DNA of 64,000 nt from NCBI RefSeq assembly GCF_003429565.1, contig NZ_QUAK01000239.1:119386-183385 (forward strand), in the 5' to 3' direction. This document shows positions 54,576-64,000 of the stretch, one piece after another; position 1 is the first letter of the stretch, and each line of letters opens with the position of its first letter. Under the pieces are notes generated by a model that saw nothing but the letters and a program-made list of their open reading frames with translations, searched no databases and was not told where the DNA came from. The translations under genes were made by a program, and so were the position numbers. The DNA comes from Streptomyces triticagri (GTDB taxonomy: Bacteria; Actinomycetota; Actinomycetes; Streptomycetales; Streptomycetaceae).

Positions 54576-57500
54576 TCAGGTGCTGAACCGGTGCTTGCCC
54601 GCGCCGACCGAGAACACCGCACACCCGTCCTCGACCCGCAGGAACTTCGCCCCGCCGTGCGTCACCTCCGCCGCCTTCTTCGCCGGCACCCACACCTCGC
54701 CCGTGGTGTGCGCGGGCAGTGACACCGACAGCCGGAAGCCGCCCGAGGTCGCCTTCCACCGGGTGCTGATCGGTCCGTACATCGAGCGGTACGTGCCGCT
54801 CGCCTCGGTGACGCCACCACCCGGCCGCGGCCGCACGATCACCTTCCGGAACCCTGGACCGCCGGGCGCGATCCCGGCGACATGTGCGTACATCCACTCG
54901 CCGACCGAGCCGTAGGCATAGTGGTTGAAGGAGTTCATGCCCGCGTCCTGGAAGCTGCCGTCCGGACGGATCGAGTCCCAGCGCTCCCACATCGTCGTGG
55001 CGCCCAGCTCGATCTGATAGCCCCAGCTCGGGAACGTGCGCTGGGTCAGCAGCCGGTAGGCGACATCCGTGTGACCCGTGTCGGTCAGTACGGGCAGCAG
55101 ACGCGGGGTGCCGAGGAACCCGGTCGACAGATGCCAGTCCTTCGACTTGATCAGCTCCACCAGGCGGTCGGCGGCCGGCCCGCGCTCGTCGCCGGCGAGC
55201 AGGTCCATCGACAGGGCCAGCACATACGCGGTCTGGGTGTCGCCCTCCACCCGGCCCGACGCCACATATGCCTTGCGGAACGCCGCGCGGATCCGCTCGA
55301 AGAGGTCGCGGTACGGCGCGGGGTCCTTGTCCAGGACCTCGGCGATCCGTGCCACCAGGTCGGCGCTGTGCGCGAAGTAGGCGGTGGCGATCACGTCCTT
55401 GGGCGTCTCGTCCTCGATGTTGAGCCAGTCCCCGTAACCGGCGGCAGGACGCAGCAGACCGTCACTGTTGGCCTCGAGATACTTCAGCCACTGCTCCATC
55501 GACGTCCAGGACTGCTCCAGGACCCGGGTGTCCCCGTACGCCTGGTACAGGGCCCACGGGACGGTCACTCCCGCATCGCCCCAACCCGCCGCGCCGTTAC
55601 CGACGTTGCCGACCAGCGGCGCCACATCGGGCAGCGAACCGTCCTCCAGCTGGTCGTCGCGCAGATCCTGCAGCCACTTGGTGAGGAACCGGGCGGACTC
55701 CATCGTGTACGCGGCCGTCGGCGCGAACACGTTGATGTCGCCGGTCCAGCCGAGACGTTCGTCGCGCGCCGGAGTGTCGGTGGGTACCGACAGGAAGTTG
55801 CCGCGCTGGCCCCAACCGATGTTGCTGTGCAGCTGGTTGAGCATCGGCACATCGGTCTCGAAGTCCATGGTGAACGGCGCATCGGTGTGCAGCACCCGCC
55901 CGCGCACCGCATCCGCCGAAGGCTTCTCCTCGAGCCCCGTCACCTCGACATAGCGGAATCCGTGGAAGGTGAACCGCGGCTCGTACGTCTCGGTACCGCC
56001 GCCCTTGAGGGTGTACGTGTCGGTCGCTCGGGCGCTGCGCAGGTTCTCCGTGTACAGCGTGCCGTCCGGATCGAGCACCTCGGCATGGCGCAGGGTGACC
56101 GTCGTGCCTGCCTTCCCCGACACCCGCAGGCGCACCGCACCGACCATGTTCTGGCCCAAGTCGAAGACGTGGACGCCCGGTTGGGGTTCGGTGAGCTTCT
56201 GTGTCCTGATCTCACCCGCCACCCGCGTCGCGCCGTCCACCGCCGCGACCACCTTTGCGGTGACGTCGTCGATCTCCTCGGCCGGCTGCCAGTCCTTGTC
56301 GTCGAAGCCGGGCTTCGTCCAGCCGGGGGTCTCCAGGCGGGCGTCGTAGTCCTCGCCTGACAGCAGATCGGCGGAGGTGACCGGACCCGACCCGGCCCGC
56401 CAGTCGGTGCCCGACACCACGCGCTCGGTGGAGCCGTCCGCGTAACGGACCTCCAACTGTGCGAGCAGCGCCGGGCGTTCGCCGTACTGATGCGGGCCGA
56501 ACATGCCCACGTTCCCCGCGTACCAGCCGGTCGCCACGGTCACCCCGATGGCATTCGCGCCCGGGCGAAGGAGCTCCGTCACGTCGTACGTCTGGTACTG
56601 CACGCGCTTGTCGTAGTCGGTCCAGCCGGGTGCGAGCCGGTCCTCGCCGACCCGCCGGCCGTTGAGGTGTGCGTCGTACAGGCCGAGGGCCGTGGCGTAC
56701 AGGCGGGCGCTGCGGATCTTCTTGCCGCCCAGCCGGAACTCGTGGCGGAGCTGCGGCGCGGGTGCCTGCGCGACCGCCACCTTGCCCCACGGGTCGTCGC
56801 CCCACGCGGCCGCCACCTTCGCCGACTCCCAGGCGGAGTCGTCGAATTCGGGGGACTGCCAGCCGTCGGCCGGCTTCTCGTCGGTGCTGAGCCAGCCGTC
56901 GTCGGTGGTGACGATCCGTGTGCCGTCGGCCGTCGTCAGCTCCAGGACGGCGAGCAGACCGGCCGGCCCCTCGGTGGCGTTGACCGCGGCGAAGGCCAAC
57001 ACGCCCTGGCCGTCGTGGAGTTGATCGGTGACATCCGTGACGACCGGCTGTCGCCAGTTCTCCCCGGCGTCATCGGCCTCCACCGAGGCGACCTCGGTGC
57101 CGTCGACGTACGCGGTGTGACCGTTGTCGGCGGTGCTCACCAGACGTGCCCGGGTCACCCCGGCGGGAACCTCGAACCGGCCGCGGAAGTACCGGGTGCC
57201 CTCAGGTGCGCTGTTCGCCGGATCGCCCTCGGGGAACCAGATCCAGGCGGCCTCCTCGAGCGACGGTGCCGCACCCAGCGCCTTCGGCGCCGCGATCCAC
57301 CGTGCGGACCAGTCGCCGGCGTCCCGCAGTCCGGTCTCCCACCACGCGGGCTCGCTCCACTCGGACGCCACCCCGTCGCCGTCCCAACTGCGCACGGTCC
57401 AGTGGTAGCGGGTACGGGAGGCGAGTTCCGGGCCGTCGTAGGGGACCAGGACCGAGGCGGCCGAGTCGACCTTCCCGCTGTCCCACACGTCCGGCTCGTC

Positions 57501-57779
57501 GAGGAGTTCCTCGGTCGTGGCCACCTTGATCCGGTACGCGCTCTGGGTGCGGTCCGCGCCGTCCGTGTCGACCGGCCAACTCAGCCTGGGGCGCGGCACG
57601 TCGAGGCCGAGGGCGTTCGGCACGTACTCCACGGTGGGGGCGGTGATGCGCCCGGACGTCGCCGCTCCGGCGGCGGCGGGCCTGTTGGCGGCACGGGCGC
57701 CCGGGACCGTCCCGGCGGTCAGGGCGGCGCCGAGTGCGGTGGCGGCGGTGGTACTGAGCAGTCGTCTTCTGCTGATCAC
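54576..57779 (-). CDS. Secreted GH78 alpha-L-rhamnosidase
   Basis: About 1067 residues. The Tat signal SRRRLLSTTAATALGAALTAG ends near AANRPAAAG. Then follow a fibronectin-like domain (PRPRLSWPVDTDGADRTQSAYRI), a galactose-binding-like insert (about 175-320), the Bac_rhamnosid_N domain, and an (alpha/alpha)6 barrel holding PARDERLGWTGDINVF near residue 670. The last includes the acidic GH78 catalytic stretch. A C-terminal beta domain ends the protein. It releases terminal L-rhamnose from plant glycans or glycosides outside the cell. The GTG at 57779 has GGAG eight nt upstream; the frame to 57857 is not used. No rhamnose catabolic gene is adjacent. Confidence 0.88.
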   Translation of the reverse strand: MISRRRLLSTTAATALGAALTAGTVPGARAANRPAAAGAATSGRITAPTVEYVPNALGLDVPRPRLSWPVDTDGADRTQSAYRIKVATTEELLDEPDVWDSGKVDSAASVLVPYDGPELASRTRYHWTVRSWDGDGVASEWSEPAWWETGLRDAGDWSARWIAAPKALGAAPSLEEAAWIWFPEGDPANSAPEGTRYFRGRFEVPAGVTRARLVSTADNGHTAYVDGTEVASVEADDAGENWRQPVVTDVTDQLHDGQGVLAFAAVNATEGPAGLLAVLELTTADGTRIVTTDDGWLSTDEKPADGWQSPEFDDSAWESAKVAAAWGDDPWGKVAVAQAPAPQLRHEFRLGGKKIRSARLYATALGLYDAHLNGRRVGEDRLAPGWTDYDKRVQYQTYDVTELLRPGANAIGVTVATGWYAGNVGMFGPHQYGERPALLAQLEVRYADGSTERVVSGTDWRAGSGPVTSADLLSGEDYDARLETPGWTKPGFDDKDWQPAEEIDDVTAKVVAAVDGATRVAGEIRTQKLTEPQPGVHVFDLGQNMVGAVRLRVSGKAGTTVTLRHAEVLDPDGTLYTENLRSARATDTYTLKGGGTETYEPRFTFHGFRYVEVTGLEEKPSADAVRGRVLHTDAPFTMDFETDVPMLNQLHSNIGWGQRGNFLSVPTDTPARDERLGWTGDINVFAPTAAYTMESARFLTKWLQDLRDDQLEDGSLPDVAPLVGNVGNGAAGWGDAGVTVPWALYQAYGDTRVLEQSWTSMEQWLKYLEANSDGLLRPAAGYGDWLNIEDETPKDVIATAYFAHSADLVARIAEVLDKDPAPYRDLFERIRAAFRKAYVASGRVEGDTQTAYVLALSMDLLAGDERGPAADRLVELIKSKDWHLSTGFLGTPRLLPVLTDTGHTDVAYRLLTQRTFPSWGYQIELGATTMWERWDSIRPDGSFQDAGMNSFNHYAYGSVGEWMYAHVAGIAPGGPGFRKVIVRPRPGGGVTEASGTYRSMYGPISTRWKATSGGFRLSVSLPAHTTGEVWVPAKKAAEVTHGGAKFLRVEDGCAVFSVGAGKHRFST

Positions 57780-57905
57780 TACGCGGCTCCGTTTGCGATT
57801 CGGGTTGAATCGTTTCACAACGGGGCTGAAGCTAGAGGGGCCCCTGGGGCGCGTCAAGAGGGTGCGGGGGAATCGGACGGATCCGTCGACGAGGTCAACA
57901 CAAAA

Positions 57906-57939
57906 GGGCGGTACGGGAGTTGCTCCTCCCGTACCGCCC
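57906..57939 (-). terminator. Intrinsic terminator of pyruvate carboxylase gene
   Basis: A perfect 14-bp stem (57906-57919 with 57926-57939) and 6-nt loop. Read on the minus strand it is followed by TTTTG, a rare true T-run in this GC-rich DNA. It lies 36 bp after the carboxylase stop. Confidence 0.88.
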
Positions 57940-57974
57940 CGGGCCCTGTCCCGGTGGGCCGATCGGCCTCCCCG

Positions 57975-60900
57975 TCAGGCCAGTTCGACCAGCAGGTCCC
58001 CGCCCTCCACCTGCTGGATCGAGTTGATGGCCAGGCGAGCGATGCGACCGGCCCGCGGCGCCGTGATCGACGCCTCCATCTTCATCGCCTCGATGGTCGC
58101 CACCGTGGCGCCGGCCTCCACCTCGTCACCCTCGGCGGCGGTCAGCGTCACCACGCCGGCGAACGGGGCAGCCACATGGCCGGAGTTGGACCGGTCGGCC
58201 TTCTCGGTGACCGGCACGTCCGAGGCGACGGACAGATCGCGCACCTGGATCGGACGCATCTGCCCGTTCAGGGTCGACATCACGGTGCGCACACCACGCT
58301 CGTCCGCCTCGCCGATCGCCTCCAGCTCGATCAACAGCCTTACGCCCGGCTCCAGATCGACGGTGTACTCCTTGCCCGGCCGGATCCCGTAGAAGAAGTC
58401 CTTGCTCTCCAGGACGCCCGTGTCGCCGTACGTCTGCCGGTGCGCCTCGAACTCCTTGGTCGGGCCGGGGAAGAGCAGCCGGTTCAAGGTCTGGCGCCGG
58501 TCCTTGTCCAGGCCCTCGCGGTCCTCCGCCGACAGCTCCCGCACCGGCTTCGGACCCTCCCGGCCCTGCAGCGCCTTCGTACGGAACGGCTCGGGCCAAC
58601 CGCCGGGAGGCGTGCCCAACTCGCCGTGCAGGAAGCCGATCACGGAGTCCGGCAGGTCGAAGGTGTGCGGATCCGCCTCGAAGTCCTCCGGCGCCACCCC
58701 GGCACCCACCAGATGCAGCGCGAGATCGCCGACGACCTTCGACGACGGGGTCACCTTCACCAGGTGGCCGAGGATCCGGTCCGCGGCGGCGTACATCGCC
58801 TCGATGTCCTCGAAGCGGTCGCCGAGCCCGAGCGCGATCGCCTGCGTCCTGAGGTTCGACAGCTGACCGCCCGGAATCTCGTGGTGGTACACCCGCCCGG
58901 TCGGCGCGGCGAGCCCCGCCTCGAAGGGCGCGTAGATCTTGCGCACGCTCTCCCAGTACGGCTCCAGGTCGCCCACGGCCCCCAGGTCGAGCCCTGTCGG
59001 CCGCTCCGAGTGGTCGGTGGCCGCCACGAGCGCGGACAGCGAAGGCTGCGAGGTGGTGCCGGCCATCGACGCCACCGCACCGTCCACCGCGTCGGCCCCC
59101 GCCTGAACCGCCGCCAGATACGTGGCGAGTTGACCGCCTGCCGTGTCGTGCGTGTGGATGTGCACCGGCAGGCCGAACTCCCTGCGCAGCGCCGACACCA
59201 GCTTCGACGCGGCCGGCGCGCGCAGCAGCCCCGCCATGTCCTTCACCGCGAGCACATGGGCACCCGCGTCCACGATCTGCTCGGCGAGCCGCAGGTAGTA
59301 GTCGAGCGTGTAGAGCTTCTCCGCCGGGTCGGACAGGTCGGAGGTGTAGCACAGCGCCACCTCGGCGACCGCGCTGCCGGTCTCGCGCACCGCGTCGATC
59401 GCAGGCCGCATCTGGCTCACGTCGTTCAGCGCGTCGAAGATCCGGAAGATGTCGATCCCGGTCGCGGTCGCCTCCTCGACGAACGCATGGGTGACCTCCG
59501 TGGGATACGGCGTGTAGCCCACCGTGTTGCGCCCGCGCAGCAGCATCTGCAGGCAGATGTTCGGTACCGCGGCGCGGAGTTGGGCGAGCCGGTCCCAGGG
59601 GTCCTCGGCCAGGAAGCGCAGCGCCACGTCGTAGGTGGCACCGCCCCAGCACTCGAGCGACAGGAGCTGCGGCAGGGTCCGGGCCACCGTCGGCGCCACC
59701 GCGAGCAGATCCTTCGTACGGACCCGGGTGGCGAGCAGCGACTGGTGCGCGTCGCGGAACGTGGTGTCCGTGACGCCGATGGTGGGGGAGTCCCGCAGCC
59801 ACCGGGCGAAGCCCTCCGGGCCCAGCTGGGTCAGCTTCTGCTTGGAGCCCACCGGCGGTGCGCCCTCGGGCAGCAGGGGCAGCTTCGTCGTCGCGTCGAT
59901 CAGCTCGGGACGTTCGCCGTGCGGCTTGTTGACCGTGACATCGGCCAGATAGGTGAGCAGCTTCGAACCGCGGTCCGCGGAATGGCGTGCCGTGAGCAGC
60001 TGCGGGCGCTCTTCGATGAACGAGGTGGTGACCCGCCCCGCCTGGAAGTCCGCATCCTCCAACACCGCCTGCAGGAACGGGATGTTGGTCGACACGCCAC
60101 GGATACGGAACTCGGCGACCGCACGCCTCGCCCGCCCGACCGCGGTCTCGAAGTCACGGCCCCGGCAGGTCAGCTTCACCAGCATGGAGTCGAAGTGGGC
60201 GCTGATCTCGGTGCCGGCATGCGTGGTGCCGCCGTCCAGGCGGATGCCCGAGCCGCCCGGCGACCGATAGGCGCTGATCATCCCGGTGTCGGGCCGGAAG
60301 CCGTTCGCCGGGTCCTCGGTGGTGATGCGGCACTGCAGGGCCGCCCCGTGCAGCCGTACGGTTTCCTGTGAGAGGCCCAGGTCGGCGAGGGTCTCACCGC
60401 CGGCGATGCGCAACTGCGACTGGACCAGGTCCACATCGGTGACCTCCTCCGTCACGGTGTGCTCGACCTGGATGCGCGGATTCATCTCGATGAAGACATG
60501 GTTCCCGTCGGGGTCGAGCAGGAACTCCACGGTGCCCGCGTTGCGATAGCCGATCTGCCGCGCGAACTTCACCGCGTCCCCGCAGATCCGCTCCCTGAGC
60601 TCCGGTTCCAGATGCGGCGCGGGAGCCAGCTCGATCACCTTCTGATGGCGGCGCTGCAGCGAACAGTCCCGCTCGAAGAGATGGATGACCTCACCGGAAC
60701 CGTCCGCGAGAATCTGCACCTCGATGTGGCGCGGCTGCACCACGGCCTTCTCCAGGAACACCGTAGGATCACCGAACGCGGACTCCGCCTCGCGCGCCGC
60801 CGCCTCGATCGACTCCCGCAGCGCCGCCGGGTCCTCCACCCGCCGCATACCGCGACCGCCGCCGCCCGCAACGGCCTTCACGAACACCGGGAAGCCCAGG

Positions 60901-61349
60901 TCCTCCGCCGCCCGCACCAGCTCGTCCACATCGGTCGACGGCGCGGACGATCCCAGCACCGGCACACCCGCCGCGCGTGCCGCGGCCACCGCACTCGCCT
61001 TGTTGCCGGTCAGTTCGAGGGTGTCCGCGCTCGGCCCCACGAAGGTGATCCCGGCACGCTCGCAGGCCCGCGCCAGTTCAGGATTCTCGGAGAGGAAGCC
61101 GTATCCCGGGTAGATCGCGTCCGCGCCCGCCCGCTGTGCCGCCCGCACGATCTCCTCGACCGAGAGATACGCCCGCACCGGATGCCCCGGCTCGCCGATC
61201 TCATAGGCCTCGTCGGCCTTCATCCGGTGCAGTGAGCCCCGGTCCTCGTGCGGAAAGACGGCGACCGTGCGGGCGCCCAGCTCATAGCCGGCGCGGAACG
61301 CCCGGATGGCGATCTCTCCGCGGTTTGCGACGAGCACCTTGCGGAACAT
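57975..61349 (-). CDS. pyc: Pyruvate carboxylase
   Basis: 1124 residues with all domains in order: biotin carboxylase (FRKVLVANRGEIAIRAFRA at the start, ATP loop GGGGRGMRRV near 165), carboxyltransferase (VTDTTFRDAHQSLLATRVR near 540), and biotin carrier (ATIEAMKMEASI near the C terminus). The lysine in AMKM is the biotinylation site. It makes oxaloacetate from pyruvate, bicarbonate and ATP to refill the TCA cycle. AAGGA seven nt before the ATG at 61349 supports the start; the frame extends 240 codons further without homology. Confidence 0.95.
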   Translation of the reverse strand: MFRKVLVANRGEIAIRAFRAGYELGARTVAVFPHEDRGSLHRMKADEAYEIGEPGHPVRAYLSVEEIVRAAQRAGADAIYPGYGFLSENPELARACERAGITFVGPSADTLELTGNKASAVAAARAAGVPVLGSSAPSTDVDELVRAAEDLGFPVFVKAVAGGGGRGMRRVEDPAALRESIEAAAREAESAFGDPTVFLEKAVVQPRHIEVQILADGSGEVIHLFERDCSLQRRHQKVIELAPAPHLEPELRERICGDAVKFARQIGYRNAGTVEFLLDPDGNHVFIEMNPRIQVEHTVTEEVTDVDLVQSQLRIAGGETLADLGLSQETVRLHGAALQCRITTEDPANGFRPDTGMISAYRSPGGSGIRLDGGTTHAGTEISAHFDSMLVKLTCRGRDFETAVGRARRAVAEFRIRGVSTNIPFLQAVLEDADFQAGRVTTSFIEERPQLLTARHSADRGSKLLTYLADVTVNKPHGERPELIDATTKLPLLPEGAPPVGSKQKLTQLGPEGFARWLRDSPTIGVTDTTFRDAHQSLLATRVRTKDLLAVAPTVARTLPQLLSLECWGGATYDVALRFLAEDPWDRLAQLRAAVPNICLQMLLRGRNTVGYTPYPTEVTHAFVEEATATGIDIFRIFDALNDVSQMRPAIDAVRETGSAVAEVALCYTSDLSDPAEKLYTLDYYLRLAEQIVDAGAHVLAVKDMAGLLRAPAASKLVSALRREFGLPVHIHTHDTAGGQLATYLAAVQAGADAVDGAVASMAGTTSQPSLSALVAATDHSERPTGLDLGAVGDLEPYWESVRKIYAPFEAGLAAPTGRVYHHEIPGGQLSNLRTQAIALGLGDRFEDIEAMYAAADRILGHLVKVTPSSKVVGDLALHLVGAGVAPEDFEADPHTFDLPDSVIGFLHGELGTPPGGWPEPFRTKALQGREGPKPVRELSAEDREGLDKDRRQTLNRLLFPGPTKEFEAHRQTYGDTGVLESKDFFYGIRPGKEYTVDLEPGVRLLIELEAIGEADERGVRTVMSTLNGQMRPIQVRDLSVASDVPVTEKADRSNSGHVAAPFAGVVTLTAAEGDEVEAGATVATIEAMKMEASITAPRAGRIARLAINSIQQVEGGDLLVELA

Positions 61350-61576
61350 GCGGGTTCCTTTCTGTCGGCCCGGTCCCGGGTGAGGGTCCCGGCGACTCGG
61401 CTGTACCGGGCCATGAGTCCTGCACCGCCCTCGGGGACGGGGCGGTCCCGCCCGGCTGTTGCCCATCAGTACGTGCAGCATGCCTCCGGGGAGGCGGATG
61501 CCCGGACTCTGGACGGTGACGTTTCCCACCTTGCGCCCGCAGGGCTGTGTCGGGCAGGCCGACGCAGGCCTGTTTC

Positions 61577-61620
61577 GGGTCACGCGGGCCCGCCTCGCGT
61601 ACGCCGGGCCCGCGTGACCC
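61577..61620. repeat. Large stem-loop in the pyc-doxX divergent gap
   Basis: A perfect 16-bp inverted repeat (61577-61592 and 61605-61620, starting GGGTCACGCGGGCCCG) with a 12-nt loop. It looks like a terminator but sits between divergent genes, 96 bp before the DoxX start. It may be a remnant terminator, an operator or a leader structure. The remainder of 61350-61716 shows no ORF or site I can support. Confidence 0.6.
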
Positions 61621-61716
61621 GTCCGGAGCAGCACCACTGAGCCGTACGGGCAGCCACGGGGACAGTGGAAGACAGCAGGCGGCGCACCCGCCCCGCCGTG
61701 GCACCGGGAGAACCGT

Positions 61717-62247
61717 ATGACCTGCATCGACCGCCGCGATCTCGGTCTGCTCGCCCTGCGGGTCGGCACCGGTGCCGTGCTCGCCGCGCACGGCACGCAG
61801 AAACTCTTCGGCTGGTTCGGCGGAGGCGGCCTCGACAACACCGCGAAGGCGATGGAGTCCATGGGCTTCGAGCCGGGGCGCCGCAGCGCGATCGCGGCGG
61901 GGCTCGGAGAGACCGGCGGGGGAGCGCTCCTCGCGCTCGGCCTCGCCACGCCTGCCGCGGGCGCCGCCGCGGCCTGCACCATGGCCGGCGCCGTCGCGGT
62001 GCACGCGCCGGCCGGCTTCTTCTCCCAGTCCGGCGGCTTCGAGTACCCCGCGTTCCTCGGCTTCACCGCGGCAGCCATCGGGGTGACGGGCGCCGGACGT
62101 TACTCGCTCGACCACGCCACCTGCCACGTCCTCGACCGCCCCTGGGTCGTCGCCACCGCCTTCATCGGGGGCGCGCTCGCCACGGCTGCGGTGATCGCGC
62201 CGCGGATGCGCCGCAAGCGGGGCGAGGAGCCCTCCGAGGCCGGCTGA
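61717..62247 (+). CDS. DoxX family membrane protein
   Basis: 176 residues with four hydrophobic segments and the DoxX opening LGLLALRVGTGAVLAAHGTQKLFGWFGG. A basic C-terminal tail (RMRRKRGEEP) ends the protein. In mycobacteria DoxX partners SodA and a thiol protein in redox stress; many family members have no known role. GGGAG precedes the ATG. Confidence 0.88.
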   Translation: MTCIDRRDLGLLALRVGTGAVLAAHGTQKLFGWFGGGGLDNTAKAMESMGFEPGRRSAIAAGLGETGGGALLALGLATPAAGAAAACTMAGAVAVHAPAGFFSQSGGFEYPAFLGFTAAAIGVTGAGRYSLDHATCHVLDRPWVVATAFIGGALATAAVIAPRMRRKRGEEPSEAG

Positions 62248-62429
62248 GCCCGCGCCTGTCCCACCGTCCGGACCGGTCGTGCGGAGGTCGGTCCGACCTC
62301 GGCATTGGAGCTTGGTCCAAATTTCCCGGCAGTAGAAGTTTGGGCCTTCTCAAGAACCCCGAGCCTCCTCCATAGTGCGCTGAGCGGAAGGTAATTTCCG
62401 CATCGCAGAAGCTCAGTTGAAGGAGTGCC

Positions 62430-63945
62430 GTGCCCACCGCTGCCTCAGCTTCGTTCCCCCGACGCGTGGCCCGCTCGCTGCGTACGTCCCTGTTCGCCCA
62501 GGTCGCAGTCGCGCTGGTCCTCGGAGTGCTGGTCGGCCGAATATGGCCCCAAGTGGGCGTCGCCGCCCAGCCGTTGGGGGACGGCTTCATCCGCCTGATC
62601 AAGGCCGTGATTGCGCCGCTGGTGTTCTGCGTCGTCGTGTTCGGCATCGCCAAGGCCGGTGACCTCAAGGCCTTCGGCCGTATCGGACTCAAGGCGCTCG
62701 TCTGGTTCGAGATAGCCACCACCGTGGCCCTCGTGGTCGGCCTGGTCGCCGGCAACCTGGTCAGCCCGGGCAGCGGCATGAACGTGAACCCCGCCTCCCT
62801 GGACGCCTCCGCCGTCGACGAGCAGACCGGCGGCGGCGAACTGCCGTCGACCAGCGAGTTCATCCTGCACTCCCTGCCGGAGAGCGCGGTCGGCGCCTTC
62901 GCCGAGAACTCCCTGCTCCAAGTCCTCGTACTGGCCTGCCTGGTGGGCGCCGCGCTGCTGCACCTCGGGCACCAAGGTCCCCGCGATCCTGCCCGCCATC
63001 GAACAGGTGCAGAACGTCATCTTCGCGGTGGTCGGGTTCATCATGAAGCTCGCCCCGATCGCGGTGTTCGGCGCCACCGCCCACCTCGTGGGGGAGTACG
63101 GCCTCGGTGCGCTGTCCACCTACGGCAAGCTCATCGCGGTCTGCTACGGCGTGGCCCTGCTCTTCCTGCTCTTCCTCGGCGTCGCCCTCAAGGCCGTCAC
63201 CGGCCTGAGTCTGTGGAAGTTCGTCCGCTACACCCGCGAGGAGATGCTGCTCGCCCTCGGCACCGCATCGAGCGAGAGCGTCATGCCGCGGATGATGCAG
63301 AAGCTGCGGCACGCGGGCTGCCGCGACGACGCCGTGGGCCTCGTCCTGCCGACCGGCTACTCGTTCAATCTGGACGGCGCCTCGATCTACCTGTCCATCG
63401 GCACCCTGTTCATCGCCCAGGCGGTCGGCGTGGACCTCAGTCTCGGTCAGCAGATCACCGTCGTACTCGTCCTCATGCTGACCAGCAAGGGCATGGCAGG
63501 AGTGCCCGGTTCGGCGTTCCTCGCCCTGTCCGCGACCGCTGCCGCCCTCGGAGTGATCCCGGCCGGCGCGGTCGCCCTGCTCCTCGGCGTCGACCGCATC
63601 ATGGACGCCATGCGCGTCGCCACCAATCTGCTCGGCAACTGCGTCGCCGTGTTCGTGGTCTCGCGCTGGGAGGGCGCCCTCGACCGGGGGCGCGCGGCGC
63701 GCGTGCTCGACGGGAAGGAGGACTTCGTCGCGGACACGGCACCGGGCGCCGAAGCCGGTGAAGCCGCGGAACCCGCGGAACCCGCCGAGTCCGGTGAGGC
63801 CGCCGACGCTGCCGACGCACCGGCGACGGAAACCGGCACCAAGGCGCTGGTCGGGCAGCGCACCGGTGCCGACCACGAACACACGGCCGACACACCGGCA
63901 CCCGACGGCGAACCGACGCCACCGCGCCGGGCGGACGCCACCTGA
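62430..63945 (+). pseudogene. DctA-type dicarboxylate/cation symporter with frameshift
   Basis: The reading frame from the GTG at 62430 encodes the N-terminal DAACS segments (FIRLIKAVIAPLVFCVVVFGIAKAGD) as far as LACLVGAALLHLG. The protein then continues in the +1 frame as TKVPAILPAIEQVQNVIF. The second frame carries the rest: GTASSESVMPRMMQKL, the substrate hairpin and LPTGYSFNLDGASIYLS, TSKGMAGVPGSAF, and an acidic Ala/Glu-rich tail. Removing one G from the GGG at 62967-62969 restores a continuous protein of about 504 residues. It is either a recent inactivating insertion or a sequencing error, since both halves are otherwise well conserved. A functional protein would import C4-dicarboxylates. 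Confidence 0.8.
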
Positions 63946-63962
63946 AGCCATCGCCCCCACGC

Positions 63963-64000
63963 CCGCGCGCGACGGATGCCGACGCATCCGCCGCGCGCGG
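63963..64000 (+). terminator. Strong hairpin terminator after the dctA-like gene
   Basis: CCGCGCGCG-A-CGGATGC pairs with GCATCCG-C-CGCGCGCGG around a 4-nt loop, a stem of about 17 positions with one mismatch. It lies 17 bp beyond the stop codon at the very end of the window. Confidence 0.75.

Noticed and set aside
56490..60371. A 1293-codon open frame on the + strand
   Set aside because: It is antisense to the rhamnosidase and pyruvate carboxylase genes, is Arg/Gly/Val rich and has no motif.

Overview
The window is high-GC actinobacterial DNA, almost certainly from a Streptomyces. It shows very strong G/C bias at third codon positions, GTG starts and 4-nt stop/start overlaps, Tat-type lipoproteins, BTAD/SARP, LacI and SpoIIE-phosphatase regulators, DmdR1/IdeR-type iron boxes and a GlxA-like oxidase. 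No tRNA, rRNA, CRISPR array, transposase or integrase was seen. All functional calls come from reading the translated sequence; no database search was run.

Region 1 (1-9.8 kb): a partial ABC-F ATPase, an MFS drug exporter, then a group resembling a redox or dormancy island. It holds a tandem universal stress protein, two Acg-family nitroreductases flanking a thiolase, and a GAF-PAS-GAF-PP2C phosphatase. Three partial DosR/OsdR-like boxes and a six-copy palindromic repeat array lie between these genes.

Region 2 (9.8-17.2 kb): a YciO/Sua5 protein, a TetR repressor divergent from a methyltransferase whose apparently leaderless start lies inside a paired operator, a GHDRG-type alpha/beta hydrolase, a BTAD regulator, a small P-loop kinase, and a TauD-type dioxygenase preceded by a predicted leaderless 25-codon Cys-rich leader ORF.

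Region 3 (17.2-35.9 kb): a LacI regulator and a long co-oriented carbohydrate operon with two matching LacI-type operators. It contains a GH172 (DUF2961) enzyme, a CUT1 importer, a FucI/AraA-like isomerase, a complete ribose-type importer (ATPase, permease, binding protein), an FGGY kinase, a GH116-like glycosidase, a second CUT1 importer and a DUF624-like membrane protein. GH172 plus GH116 with isomerase and kinase but no aldolase or epimerase fits D-arabinofuranoside use: D-arabinose to D-ribulose to D-ribulose 5-phosphate. This is the most interesting candidate system in the window: import and intracellular breakdown of D-arabinan fragments, the polymer found in mycobacterial cell walls.

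Region 4 (35.9-54.5 kb): an iron region. It has a DHB synthesis operon (dhbA, C, E, B and a separate aryl carrier protein), a single-module EntF-like NRPS whose A domain reads as serine-specific, a FepBDGC-type uptake system, a secreted beta-propeller protein and a PPOX flavoprotein, with four iron boxes. An enterobactin-like tri-catecholate is the predicted product. A 59-codon ORF overlaps the dhbA start and probably opens the operon. A GlxA-like copper radical oxidase without its usual cslA partner lies inside this region.

Region 5 (54.5-64 kb): a secreted GH78 alpha-L-rhamnosidase, pyruvate carboxylase, a DoxX protein, and a DctA-type dicarboxylate symporter broken by an apparent one-base insertion, followed by a strong terminator at the window edge.
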